Below are positions 43,966 to 52,219 of a stretch of DNA of 64,000 bases, one piece after another. The notes under the pieces were generated by a model, which worked only from the letters and a program-made list of their open reading frames with translations, was not told the origin of the DNA and searched no databases. Positions within the stretch are counted from its first letter, which is position 1, and each line of letters begins with the position of its first letter. A program made the translations under genes and the position numbers. Source of the DNA: Anaerolineae bacterium (lineage in GTDB: Bacteria > Chloroflexota > Anaerolineae > Aggregatilineales > Phototrophicaceae); the NCBI GenBank assembly GCA_025055175.1, contig JANWYT010000027.1, positions 1 to 64,000 of the forward strand. The letters are read 5' to 3'.

Positions 43966-45876
43966 CTATTCCTCTAGCGTGCTGGTGTCGCCTTCTGGCA
44001 GGCCCATCGCGCGGGCCTTCAGGACGCGGCGCATAATCTTGCCGCTGCGCGTCTTGGGCAGCACGTCCACGAATTCGATCTTCTCTGGCACAGCAATCGG
44101 CCCGACTTCGTGGCGGATGTGCGCCTTGAGCTGATCGGCCAGGGCCAACGAGGGGGCATAACCGTTGCGCAGGATGCAGTAGGCGTAGATCACGTTGCCG
44201 CGCACTTCGTCTGGCACGCCGATCACGGCCGCTTCGGCCACCGAAGGATGGCTCACCAGGCCGCTTTCGACTTCCGCTGTCCCCAGGCGATAGCCGCTGA
44301 CCTTAATCACGTCGTCGTTGCGGCCAATCACCCAGATATAGCCGTCCTCGTCCTTGCGCGCCGTGTCGCCGGCCAAATACCAGCCGAACTTGGCATACTT
44401 CGTCCAATATTGGTCAACGTAGCGCTGCGGATCGCCATAGACGGTGCGCAGCATACTCGGCCAGGGAGCTTGGATCACCAGGTCGCCGTCTTCGCCAGTC
44501 GCGCAGGACGTGCCGTCTTCGCGCACCACATCCACCTTAATGCCAGGGAAAGGACGGGTGGCGCTGCCAGGCTTGAGGCTGACGGAGGGCATAGGCGCGA
44601 TCATGAACGCTCCTGTCTCCGTCTGCCACCAGGTGTCGATGATGGGGCAGCGCTCTTTGCCGATGGCAGTGTAGTACCAACGCCAAGCTTCTGGGTTGAT
44701 TGGTTCACCGACGCTGCCCAGCAGCCGCAGTGTAGACAAGTCGCGGCGGTTGGGCCAGGCTTCGCCGAAGCGCATGAGGCCGCGTATGGCCGTCGGCGCA
44801 GTATAGAGGATGGTCACGCCGTATTCTTCCACGATACGCCACCAGCGATCTGGATACGGGAAGTTGGGCGCGCCTTCGTACAGAATGCTGGTCGCGCCTA
44901 AGATGAGCGGCCCATAGACGATATAGCTGTGGCCGGTGATCCAGCCCGGATCAGCGGCGCACCAATAGCGATCTTCTTCTTTGAGGTCGAAGCACCATTG
45001 CAGCGTAGCGCTCACTTGTACTTGGTAACCGCCGTGCGTGTGCAGCACGCCTTTGGGCTTGCCTGTCGTGCCGCTGGTGTACAGGATGAACAGCGGGTCT
45101 TCGGCGTCCATGACTTCCGTCGGGCATTGCCTGCTGGCGATGGGCAGCGCCATGAGGTCGTGATACCAGTAGTCGCGCCCCTGCACCATGTTGACGTTCT
45201 GGCCCGTGCGCTTGACGACAATCACTGTATCGACGACGGGCGAGCGGTGGATAGCTTCGTCGACGACATCTTTCAGCGGCACGATCTTGCCGCGCAACCA
45301 CGAGCCGTCCGCCGTCACCAGCACGCGACTTTGGGCGTCTTCGATGCGGGTGGCCAGCGCTTGCTCGCTGAAGCCGCCGTAGACCACGCTGTGGACAGCG
45401 CCAATCTTGGCGCAGGCCAGCATAGCGACGATGATCTCTGGAATGCGGCCCATGTAGATCGTCACGCGGTCACCGCGCCGCACGCCCATGCTCTTGAGGA
45501 CGTTGGCGAATTTGTTGACCTCCTGCCACAAGCGCCAGTAGGACATGGTGCGCTTGTCGCCGTCCTCCCCTTCCCAGATGATGGCCAACTTGTTGCGCCG
45601 CCAAGTCTTGGTGTGGCGATCTAAGGCGTTGTGGACGATGTTGATCTTGCCGCCGACGAACCACTTATAGAACGGAGCTTGGCTGGCGTCTAGGACTTGA
45701 TCCCACTTTTCGTACCATTCCAACAGACTCTCGGCGCGCTCTGCCCAAAAGGCTTCCACGTCTTCCATCGAGCGCCGATAAACTTCATCGTAATCTTGGA
45801 CGTGGGCAGCCTTCAGCAATTCCTCGCTGGGGTGATACCATTCGCCGATAGGCGGCGCGAAAACGTCTTCCGTCAT
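43966..45876 (-). CDS. acs: Acetyl-coenzyme A synthetase
   Basis: Activates acetate with ATP and CoA to acetyl-CoA. With ATG at 45874-45876 (GAGGAG 9 bp upstream) the protein has 636 residues, normal for Acs. The AMP-binding core LFILYTSGTTGKPKGVLHTHGG and WCAADPGWITGHSYIVYGPL are in place, WWQTETGAFMI carries the acetate-pocket Trp, and KTRSGKIMRR near the C-terminus has K613, the lysine acetylated to switch off the enzyme in studied bacteria. It is the last gene of a long minus-strand run, 92 bp after a small-protein gene, and may have its own promoter. A GNAT encoded earlier in the same run could be its acetylase, but this is speculative. Confidence 0.96.
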   Translation of the reverse strand: MTEDVFAPPIGEWYHPSEELLKAAHVQDYDEVYRRSMEDVEAFWAERAESLLEWYEKWDQVLDASQAPFYKWFVGGKINIVHNALDRHTKTWRRNKLAIIWEGEDGDKRTMSYWRLWQEVNKFANVLKSMGVRRGDRVTIYMGRIPEIIVAMLACAKIGAVHSVVYGGFSEQALATRIEDAQSRVLVTADGSWLRGKIVPLKDVVDEAIHRSPVVDTVIVVKRTGQNVNMVQGRDYWYHDLMALPIASRQCPTEVMDAEDPLFILYTSGTTGKPKGVLHTHGGYQVQVSATLQWCFDLKEEDRYWCAADPGWITGHSYIVYGPLILGATSILYEGAPNFPYPDRWWRIVEEYGVTILYTAPTAIRGLMRFGEAWPNRRDLSTLRLLGSVGEPINPEAWRWYYTAIGKERCPIIDTWWQTETGAFMIAPMPSVSLKPGSATRPFPGIKVDVVREDGTSCATGEDGDLVIQAPWPSMLRTVYGDPQRYVDQYWTKYAKFGWYLAGDTARKDEDGYIWVIGRNDDVIKVSGYRLGTAEVESGLVSHPSVAEAAVIGVPDEVRGNVIYAYCILRNGYAPSLALADQLKAHIRHEVGPIAVPEKIEFVDVLPKTRSGKIMRRVLKARAMGLPEGDTSTLEE

Positions 45877-45968
45877 CTTCAAAAAACTCCTCACTGACCT
45901 GAAATTTTTATCATCATGAGTGACAGGTGAATTATAGAGCGTCCTGCCGCGTTGCGCAAAAACCCACC

Positions 45969-46247
45969 CTACCTAGCGCCGCGCTGCTTGAGCCAGTTCT
46001 CCAGGTCTTCATAGACGCCTTCATCGCTGTAAAAGTCCAACAAGCTGATCTTCAGCACCATCAGCTCGTCTTCTTCGTAGATGAGCGGCTCTAGTTGGCT
46101 GTACCACCAGCGCGGCGATTCTTCCGTCCAGATCAGCCAACTCGTCTCATCGATCTCGTAGCTATCGGCCTTCTCCAGTCTGTCCACCAAGTCGCTGTCG
46201 TCGCCTTCGTAGACGGTGTACGTCACCAGCAAAAGATGTTTGTCCAT
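45969..46247 (-). CDS. Small protein, possibly Cas2/SinR-like fold
   Basis: I do not recognise the family with certainty. The 92-residue acidic protein starts MDKHLLLVTYTVYEGDDSD and has TSWLIWTEESPRWWYSQLEPL, EEDELMVLKIS and a final helix YEDLENWLKQRGAR. The order beta-helix-beta with the short W-L strand followed by D/E-E-L-M-V-L-K-I resembles the ferredoxin-like SinR/Cas2-like small proteins, but the match is weak and no Cas genes are present. It lies 27 bp after the pyruvate-kinase gene on the same strand. Confidence 0.6.
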   Translation of the reverse strand: MDKHLLLVTYTVYEGDDSDLVDRLEKADSYEIDETSWLIWTEESPRWWYSQLEPLIYEEDELMVLKISLLDFYSDEGVYEDLENWLKQRGAR

Positions 46248-46274
46248 CGCTCAGATGTCCGTCGGATGAAGTAA

Positions 46275-47777
46275 TTACCACGAACGCAGGGCGCGCAGCC
46301 GCTGCGTCTTCTTGCTCTGGTGGGCTTGCATTCGCATCAACACGCTGTTGAGCGTCTCCATCGCCATCAGGATGTAGTCGCCCTTGTTGAGCATGACGCA
46401 CTCGGCGCGCTCGGCCATGGCGGCGTCAGTAATTTCTGCGCGAGAAGGAATGCCCGTCTTGGCCAACGTCTCCAGCACTTGCGTCGCCCAGATGACCGGC
46501 ACATGAGCTGCTTCGCACAACCACATGATCTCTTCCTGAATTTCGGCCAGGCGCTCGAAGCCAATCTCCACCGCCAAGTCTCCGCGCGCAATCATCACGC
46601 CGACGGGCTGCTTGCCGCCGGCTTCGATGAGCATGTCGGGCAGGTTGCGCAAAGCACGGGCCGTCTCCACTTTCAGGATGAGGGCGACGGGGCGCGCGGG
46701 CTGGCGCTTAGCCAATTCTTCTTGGATCAAGCGCACATCGGCGGCATCCTGGACGAAGGAATAATTGACCATATCGGCGTGCTGGGCGATGAAGTCTAGG
46801 TCTTGCAGGTCTTTGTCAGTCAGCGGGCTGAGCTTGAGGTCGGTGTTTGGGAAGTTGACGCCCTTGTCATCCTTGAGGCGGTAGCCGTTTTGTCGCGCGT
46901 GAGTGACTTCCAGCAGCAGGCCCTCCGACTGGCGCGCACGGATGATCGTCCCTAGCTTGCCGTCGTCAAACCACACTGTCTGTCCAACTTTGGCCTGATC
47001 CAGCGCTGGTCGCAGGGTACATTGAGCTTGGACAGGATAGAGCTTGGACTTGACGGGCAGATCGTAAGTCAGCAAGAGGGTGTCGCCTTTGTGCAGCAGG
47101 GCTTTCTTGGGCTGGATGACGTTGGCCGTGCGCGACTTAGGGCCGCCCAAGTCCATCGACACTTTGCAGGCGTGGCCTGTCTTCTCCTCAGCAGCGCGCA
47201 AGTTGGCGATCATGCGCGCCCAGGCTTCGGCGTCGTCGTGGGCGCAGTTGATACGAGCCACGTCCATGCCGCGATCCAACATGGCGCGCACGATGTGTGG
47301 GTCGCTAGCGGCCTCACTAGGCAACGTCACCATCATGCGCACAGAGCGCTGGCGCGGTGGCTTGCCCAAGACGGTGCGCGTCTGCTCTTCTAGCAGGCGC
47401 GCACCCAGCTTGAAGTCTTGGATGCTCGGTCGCTGTGGGATATGCGCGCCTTTCTCGTTGCAGATGAGGGCCAGCGTGGCGCTCACGGCGTCTAGCGTGG
47501 GCATAACCTGGCTCTCCAGGCGGCCCAGCGAAGACAGGCCTAGGGGGCGCAGGCCTTCTTGCAAATCGCGCAGATCGTTGCGACGCAGGGCCAGGTAGTA
47601 GGCTAAGTTGCGCGCACTGTAATGGAAGCGCTGGCGTTCTGGGCTGATCCTGCCTTGCCACTTCTCGTATAGCGCCTCGCCCTCCTCCAAGACTTTGCGG
47701 CGCACTTCCAGCAGTTGGGCCAGCAGTTCGCGCTGCTTGGCCAGCATGGCCAGTTCATCGTGGTCTTTCGGAGGCAT
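46275..47777 (-). CDS. Pyruvate kinase lacking the C-terminal allosteric domain
   Basis: Converts phosphoenolpyruvate and ADP to pyruvate and ATP. With MPPKDHDELA as start the protein has 500 residues. The TIM barrel is recognisable: VRMMVTLPSEAASDP, MDVARINCAHDD, KVSMDLGGPKSRT (the usual DTKGPEIR site), ILKVETARALRNLPDML, VMIARGDLAVEIG, VIWATQVLETL and IPSRAEITDAAMAERAECVMLNKGDYI. Two departures stand out: about 140 N-terminal residues of Leu/Glu/Arg-rich helix precede the barrel, and the chain stops soon after the barrel, so the usual 130-residue allosteric domain is absent. It may be an unregulated form or a kinase-like enzyme of other specificity. Confidence 0.85.
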   Translation of the reverse strand: MPPKDHDELAMLAKQRELLAQLLEVRRKVLEEGEALYEKWQGRISPERQRFHYSARNLAYYLALRRNDLRDLQEGLRPLGLSSLGRLESQVMPTLDAVSATLALICNEKGAHIPQRPSIQDFKLGARLLEEQTRTVLGKPPRQRSVRMMVTLPSEAASDPHIVRAMLDRGMDVARINCAHDDAEAWARMIANLRAAEEKTGHACKVSMDLGGPKSRTANVIQPKKALLHKGDTLLLTYDLPVKSKLYPVQAQCTLRPALDQAKVGQTVWFDDGKLGTIIRARQSEGLLLEVTHARQNGYRLKDDKGVNFPNTDLKLSPLTDKDLQDLDFIAQHADMVNYSFVQDAADVRLIQEELAKRQPARPVALILKVETARALRNLPDMLIEAGGKQPVGVMIARGDLAVEIGFERLAEIQEEIMWLCEAAHVPVIWATQVLETLAKTGIPSRAEITDAAMAERAECVMLNKGDYILMAMETLNSVLMRMQAHQSKKTQRLRALRSW

Positions 47778-47863
47778 GACAAAGGACTTCCTCGGCAAGA
47801 ATAAGAACAGGCGGCTCATATCTTACGCCGCTCAGCGCTTCTGCGCTATGATCGAGCATTAGC

Positions 47864-48772
47864 TCAAGGCAGCTCGTCGCGGTACAGGTCGTGTACGGCG
47901 TCGATGTCGCCCTGGCTGAGCGTCTTGCGCTGGCCAATCTCCCGATCCTGCTTGGGGATGATGGTGTCCTGGCCGTTGCGCGAGAAGGCCCAGCGCGGGT
48001 AGTGCATAATGCTGTCGTAGTCATACGGGCCGATATCGCGGCCATCGCTGATCTGCTTGTTGAAGTTGAAGACCATCGCAGGGATGATGTTCTCATAGAC
48101 GACGGTCACATAGTCGTCGCGATCTGAACGGCTGTGTTCGTGCCACAGGCCGATGGCGTGGCCAATCTCGTGGATGGTGCTGCCGGTGCTGCACGCCAGC
48201 GCCAGGTTGATAGGCTGCTTGCCGCCGATCCGTCCCACATAAGATGAGCAGCCGCTGCCAGGCTGAAAGATGATGTAGTCCGGATATTGGCTGGCGTTGG
48301 CGCTGGTGCGCTCCACAAAGCGCAAGCGCGTGACGCTCTCCCAGTGTTTGATGGCGTCATAGACGCGGATGGACGCCGGCAGATTGCGATCTACCTCAAA
48401 CGGTACAACGCCACCTTGCCACAAGAAGCGCCGATCCTTGACTGCCAAACCAGCTTGGTGAGGGTCGTCTAGGCGCAGGATGATGTCACCTTCCATCATC
48501 GGCAGACCATCAACCATGACGTACTGCACTGGCACGCCGCTGAACCACTGGTCAGGGCCGAGCATGCCGCTGATCGTGCCGCTGTAGAGCGTGGGATCGG
48601 CGGGGACGTTCAGCTCAGCCCGGATGTCGTCGGTTTGTGCTGTGCTGCCCAGGGCAGACGCAGAAGGCGTGGGGTTGGCGTCGGCAGGACGCAGCCAGAG
48701 CGCCAGCAGGCCCAAGACCACCATGCCCAACAAAGTCAGACGCCAACGCTGCCACAGATTCGGTTGCTTCAT
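47864..48772 (-). CDS. Astacin-like (M12A) metallopeptidase, membrane-anchored
   Basis: Zinc endopeptidase secreted or bound outside the cell. The 302-residue chain starts with a signal anchor (about 10-28, LTLLGMVVLGLLALWL). The zinc motif HEIGHAIGLWHEHSR has H201, E202, H205 and H211, followed by the astacin-family H-S-R-x-D pattern, and the Met-turn SIMHY (254-258) contains M256 and the Tyr zinc ligand Y258. Four cysteines can be matched (C175 and C194 form the disulfide around the active-site cleft in the family). The mature domain begins around residue 120 (VVPFEVDRNLPASIR), after a propeptide-like stretch. It starts 23 bp after the GNAT gene and may be read from the same transcript as the kinase operon. 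Confidence 0.92.
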   Translation of the reverse strand: MKQPNLWQRWRLTLLGMVVLGLLALWLRPADANPTPSASALGSTAQTDDIRAELNVPADPTLYSGTISGMLGPDQWFSGVPVQYVMVDGLPMMEGDIILRLDDPHQAGLAVKDRRFLWQGGVVPFEVDRNLPASIRVYDAIKHWESVTRLRFVERTSANASQYPDYIIFQPGSGCSSYVGRIGGKQPINLALACSTGSTIHEIGHAIGLWHEHSRSDRDDYVTVVYENIIPAMVFNFNKQISDGRDIGPYDYDSIMHYPRWAFSRNGQDTIIPKQDREIGQRKTLSQGDIDAVHDLYRDELP

Positions 48773-48795
48773 ACGCCTCTCTCTTTCTCTATTCC

Positions 48796-49674
48796 CTACA
48801 ACTGTAACACCATTTCAATCCTACGAAAGGCTTCGACGTAGCCAAACGCCTGACAGGTAGGCCAAGACGGGCTGTCGGCGGCGATGTTCTCAATCTTGGT
48901 GTCCATCATCGAATATAGGGTGTAGAGCTGGCCCAGCAAGGCACGGATGAGCGCAGGATCGGCGTTGGCGCTGGCGCTGAAGACCAGGTGCGTGAGTTGA
49001 AAAGGCGTCCTCTGGAAGGCTAACCAGCCTGCCCTGCCATCAGCGGCGCGCGCTGTGATAGCGCTCAGACGACCCGTGTTGAACAGCGAAGGCGTCTCTT
49101 CGACCCAAGTCGGCGAGTCGCCGCGTCCTTGCAGCAGCTCGCGCAGCGTCACCCGATCCTCCACTAGCTCATAGGTCAGGTCATCGGGCGGCATTAAATC
49201 GTGGCTGAGCTTGGACGGGGCGCGACGCACAATCAGCAACTCGCGCGTCTCGACGAAGCCCAGCTTGAGGAAGAGGCGATGGGCCGGCTCGTTGCCTTTG
49301 ATGACTTCTAACTGCACCGTCTGGCAGCCGGCCTGACGAGCGCTCTCTAGGTGGCGCTGCACCAGAAATTCAGCGGTGTGGCGGCGACGGCGCTCTGGGA
49401 TCACCCCTAGTCGCGTGATCCAGCCGCGGCCTGGGCGCAGGCCCAACATGCTGATCCCACTAGGCTCGTGATCGTCTGAGCCGATGGCCACCAGCGAATG
49501 CTCCATGCTGATATCGTAGGCCTGAATATATTCAGCCATGCGCTTGCCGTTCATGGGCATGGGGACGATGTAATCGACGCGCGCGCGGTTGTAGATGGCG
49601 GCCAACTCATCCATGGTGTATTGGGCGATGGGGATGGCTAGGTTGTGCGCTGTGCTGGCAGGTTCAGCGGACAT
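48796..49674 (-). CDS. GNAT-family N-acetyltransferase
   Basis: Acetyl-CoA-dependent acetyltransferase of 292 residues. The GNAT core lies at 80-145: ITRLGVIPERRRRHTAEFLV carries the R/Q-x-x-G/A-type pyrophosphate loop (motif A), and EVIKGNEPAHRLFLKLGFVET is motif B. A second, less conserved half (GWLAFQRTPFQLTHLVFSAS and IRALLGQLYTLYSMMDT) may be a duplicated GNAT domain lacking clear motif A, as in tandem GNAT proteins. It starts 10 bp after a receiver-domain gene, so it probably belongs to the kinase operon. The acceptor (protein, amino sugar or antibiotic) is unknown. Confidence 0.83.
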   Translation of the reverse strand: MSAEPASTAHNLAIPIAQYTMDELAAIYNRARVDYIVPMPMNGKRMAEYIQAYDISMEHSLVAIGSDDHEPSGISMLGLRPGRGWITRLGVIPERRRRHTAEFLVQRHLESARQAGCQTVQLEVIKGNEPAHRLFLKLGFVETRELLIVRRAPSKLSHDLMPPDDLTYELVEDRVTLRELLQGRGDSPTWVEETPSLFNTGRLSAITARAADGRAGWLAFQRTPFQLTHLVFSASANADPALIRALLGQLYTLYSMMDTKIENIAADSPSWPTCQAFGYVEAFRRIEMVLQL

Positions 49675-49684
49675 AGCGGGGCTT

Positions 49685-50059
49685 TCAGGGCTGTTTTTGA
49701 GCGATGAAGTTGGCGATCTGCTGGGCGAACGAGCGCGTGTCTATCGGCTTGAGGATGATGCCATCGCAGCCGTAAGCTTGGGCCATGCTGTGAGCTGTCT
49801 CTTCAGGCCAAGCGGTGAAAGCGATGATGGGGACGACTTTCAGATGAGCCTGCTGGCGCAGCAGCCCGACCACCGTCTGCCCGTCTAGGTCGGGCAAGCC
49901 CAGATCAACCAGGATCAGGTCAGGTTGGCTCTCAAGGGCGTAGACTAGGCCCTGCTCACCATCCTGGGCGGTGACGACTTCGTACTGTGCGCGGCGCAAC
50001 AGCTTGTCCACCATGCGGGCATTTTCAACGTTGTCTTCTATGACGAGGATCGTGGGCAT
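49685..50059 (-). CDS. Single-domain response regulator
   Basis: Stand-alone receiver of 124 residues (CheY type). Acidic pair E8/D9 and phospho-acceptor D52 in LILVDLGLPDLDG, T82 and K104 (ILKPID) give a complete set, so phosphorylation is expected. There is no output domain. It begins 6 bp after the threonine-synthase-like/receiver fusion, and stands in the same operon as the giant kinase; it likely carries phosphate to another receiver or to a phosphotransfer partner. The GNAT gene follows after 10 bp. Confidence 0.95.
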   Translation of the reverse strand: MPTILVIEDNVENARMVDKLLRRAQYEVVTAQDGEQGLVYALESQPDLILVDLGLPDLDGQTVVGLLRQQAHLKVVPIIAFTAWPEETAHSMAQAYGCDGIILKPIDTRSFAQQIANFIAQKQP

Positions 50060-50065
50060 GGGCGG

Positions 50066-52219
50066 TTATCTTCCAGAGAAATATCGTAGTCCGTCGCGGA
50101 TGACTTGTAGGAAATGCTGGCGGTCTATCTCGGACTTGGCGATGGTGGCCCGAATCTGCATTTGGGCGCGCTGGCGTTCTTCAGGCGTCATGTCGTGAGC
50201 AGAATAGATGATGATGGGGATGTCGCGCAAGTCGGAATCGCGCTGGAGCGTGTCCAGGATAGTGAAGCCATCGACGTCGGGCAGCAGCAAATCTAGGACG
50301 ATCAGGTCAGGGTGATAGTTGTAGATGGCCTTCAGGCCATCGCGGCCATTGGTGGCTTCGATCAGGTTGTATGAGCCGCCGCTGTGGATAATGCGTTTAG
50401 CCAGCCGCAAATCCAGCGGGTTGTCGTCGATGATGACGATGGTTGGTTGGCCTTCGCTCGGCCTGAGCGCTGGGACGTCAGCTTCTGGCGCAGCGCTAGT
50501 CACGGCCGCTGAAGAGCTGTCGGGCATGACGACGCTGATCGGCTCATGGCCCAACGTCTTGACCACTTGTTCCACCAGCTGGCGCGTGTCCGTGCCGCCT
50601 TTGGTGAAAATTTGCTCCGAGAAGCGCTCTAGGCGCTGACGGTCTGCCGCTGTCAAGGATTTAGCCGAGACGACGAGGATCGGGATGGAAGCAGTCGTGG
50701 CGTCCTGCTTGAGCTGTTCTAGCAGACCGAAGCCGTCCACATCGGGCATGGTGAGGTCGCTGATGACCAAGTCTGGGCGGCGGTCGCGGATGACTTCAAG
50801 GCCCTCGCGTCCATCGCGCGCCTCGTAAATGCGGTATTGCTTGTAGCTTTGCAGCAGGCGGCGGATCAAGCGGCGGTCGTTGGGGTTGTCGTCTACAATG
50901 ACGATGGTCGTCACTTGCTCGTGCAGGTTCTCCAGGGCTGCCCCCAAGCCTTCTTCGTCGCGGGCGCTGGCCGTGCCTTTGATCTGCAAATCCAAGATGT
51001 AGCGGTCGTATTGGTCGCCCAAGATGTGGCTTTCGGCGGGGAAGGTGTGGCCGCTGCAATTGACCACCACGCACTCATTGGGGGCGATCGTGCCGTCCTG
51101 GAGCATACGAGTCAGCCCTGCAAAAGCGACGGCCGTGGCCGGCTCTACCGAGAGGCCGCCCTTGCTGGCGGCTTGGCGCATAGCGCTGAAGGTCTCGCCA
51201 TCTTCGACGGCGATCATCGTGCCACCGTGCCGCTGGATGGCCCGGCGCAGCAGCGCGTAACTGTAGCCAGGGTCGCCAGTGGCCAGCACCGTGATGAGCG
51301 TCTTGGGGACGACAGGCTTAGCTTGTTCGGCGTCGGCGCGGAAGGCTTCTACCATCGGCGCACAGCCCGCTGCTTGGACGATCCCCAGCTTCGGCACGCG
51401 GTCGATCAGGCCCAGGCGCTGCAGCTCGGTGAAGCCCTTGTACACCCCCAGCGGGCCAATGCCGCCGCTCACCGCCTGAATGTACCAATCAGGGGCGCGC
51501 CAGCAGCCCGTCTGAGACGGCGGCAAGGCGCGGGCCAACTGCTCAGCAATTTCGAAGGCCAGCGTCTTCATGCTCTCTTTGCCAGGGATGGAACGCGCGC
51601 CGCGATCCAAGTGAATGTTGCGCCGCTGAGCGAATTCAGCCGCTACTTGCTTGGTCTCGTCGTAAGTGCCGCTCACTTTGACGACTTCTGCCCCATAAAG
51701 AGCCGCTTCGCGCATTTTCTCGGCGGGGACGAGGCTGGTGAGGAAGAGCCAGAGCTTAATCCCTGCGCGAGCGCAGTAGGCGGCGTAGGCGACGGCGGCA
51801 TTGCCAGTGCTGGCCAACGCGCATTCCTCAATGTTCGCCTGCTTCATGGCCATCACCGAGAGGGCTGCCTGGCGATCTTTGAAGGAGTTGGTGGGCTGAG
51901 CGCGCTCATCTTTGACGAAGATCGGAGCGTGGTGATATAGGCGCTCATACGGGATGAGGCGCGTGAGCGGCGTCCAGCCTTCGCCCATGCGTAGCTCATG
52001 ATAAGTTGGCAGGATGGGCAAGAGTTCGACATAGCGCCACAAATCTAGCTCGCGTCCCGCCACCTGCCGCGCCCATTCCACCCCCAGCGCGTCGTAGTCG
52101 TAGCTAGCATCTAGCCACTGCGAGCCGCAGGCGCTGCACGCGCTGAGGAAAGGCGATGCCGCCGCCTGGGCCTGACCGCAATTCAGGCAGGTGACGGCAT
52201 GGAGATAAGGATTGTTCAC
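50066..52219 (-). CDS. Threonine-synthase-like PLP enzyme fused to two receiver domains
   Basis: A 717-residue fusion. Residues 1-40 form a zinc ribbon (C11, C14, C28, C31). Residues 60-410 are a fold-type-II PLP enzyme resembling threonine synthase: [11 protein letters not shown] with PLP lysine K114, [13 protein letters not shown] (phosphate-binding loop), [15 protein letters not shown] and [11 protein letters not shown]. Residues 437-555 and 592-713 are receiver domains, each with its acidic pair (D443/D444, D598/D599), phospho-acceptor (D488 in VISDLTMP, D643 in VLDLLLP) and conserved lysine (K540, K695). The start is GTG (52217-52219), overlapping the kinase stop as GTGA. The receivers look competent, so enzyme activity or oligomer state may be set by phosphorylation. 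Substrate could be O-phosphohomoserine, but this is not shown. Confidence 0.9.
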   Translation of the reverse strand: MNNPYLHAVTCLNCGQAQAAASPFLSACSACGSQWLDASYDYDALGVEWARQVAGRELDLWRYVELLPILPTYHELRMGEGWTPLTRLIPYERLYHHAPIFVKDERAQPTNSFKDRQAALSVMAMKQANIEECALASTGNAAVAYAAYCARAGIKLWLFLTSLVPAEKMREAALYGAEVVKVSGTYDETKQVAAEFAQRRNIHLDRGARSIPGKESMKTLAFEIAEQLARALPPSQTGCWRAPDWYIQAVSGGIGPLGVYKGFTELQRLGLIDRVPKLGIVQAAGCAPMVEAFRADAEQAKPVVPKTLITVLATGDPGYSYALLRRAIQRHGGTMIAVEDGETFSAMRQAASKGGLSVEPATAVAFAGLTRMLQDGTIAPNECVVVNCSGHTFPAESHILGDQYDRYILDLQIKGTASARDEEGLGAALENLHEQVTTIVIVDDNPNDRRLIRRLLQSYKQYRIYEARDGREGLEVIRDRRPDLVISDLTMPDVDGFGLLEQLKQDATTASIPILVVSAKSLTAADRQRLERFSEQIFTKGGTDTRQLVEQVVKTLGHEPISVVMPDSSSAAVTSAAPEADVPALRPSEGQPTIVIIDDNPLDLRLAKRIIHSGGSYNLIEATNGRDGLKAIYNYHPDLIVLDLLLPDVDGFTILDTLQRDSDLRDIPIIIYSAHDMTPEERQRAQMQIRATIAKSEIDRQHFLQVIRDGLRYFSGR

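Noticed and set aside
45969-46247. A CRISPR cas2 gene
   Set aside because: The similarity is only at the level of a small ferredoxin-like pattern; no cas1, other cas genes or repeat-spacer array are present.
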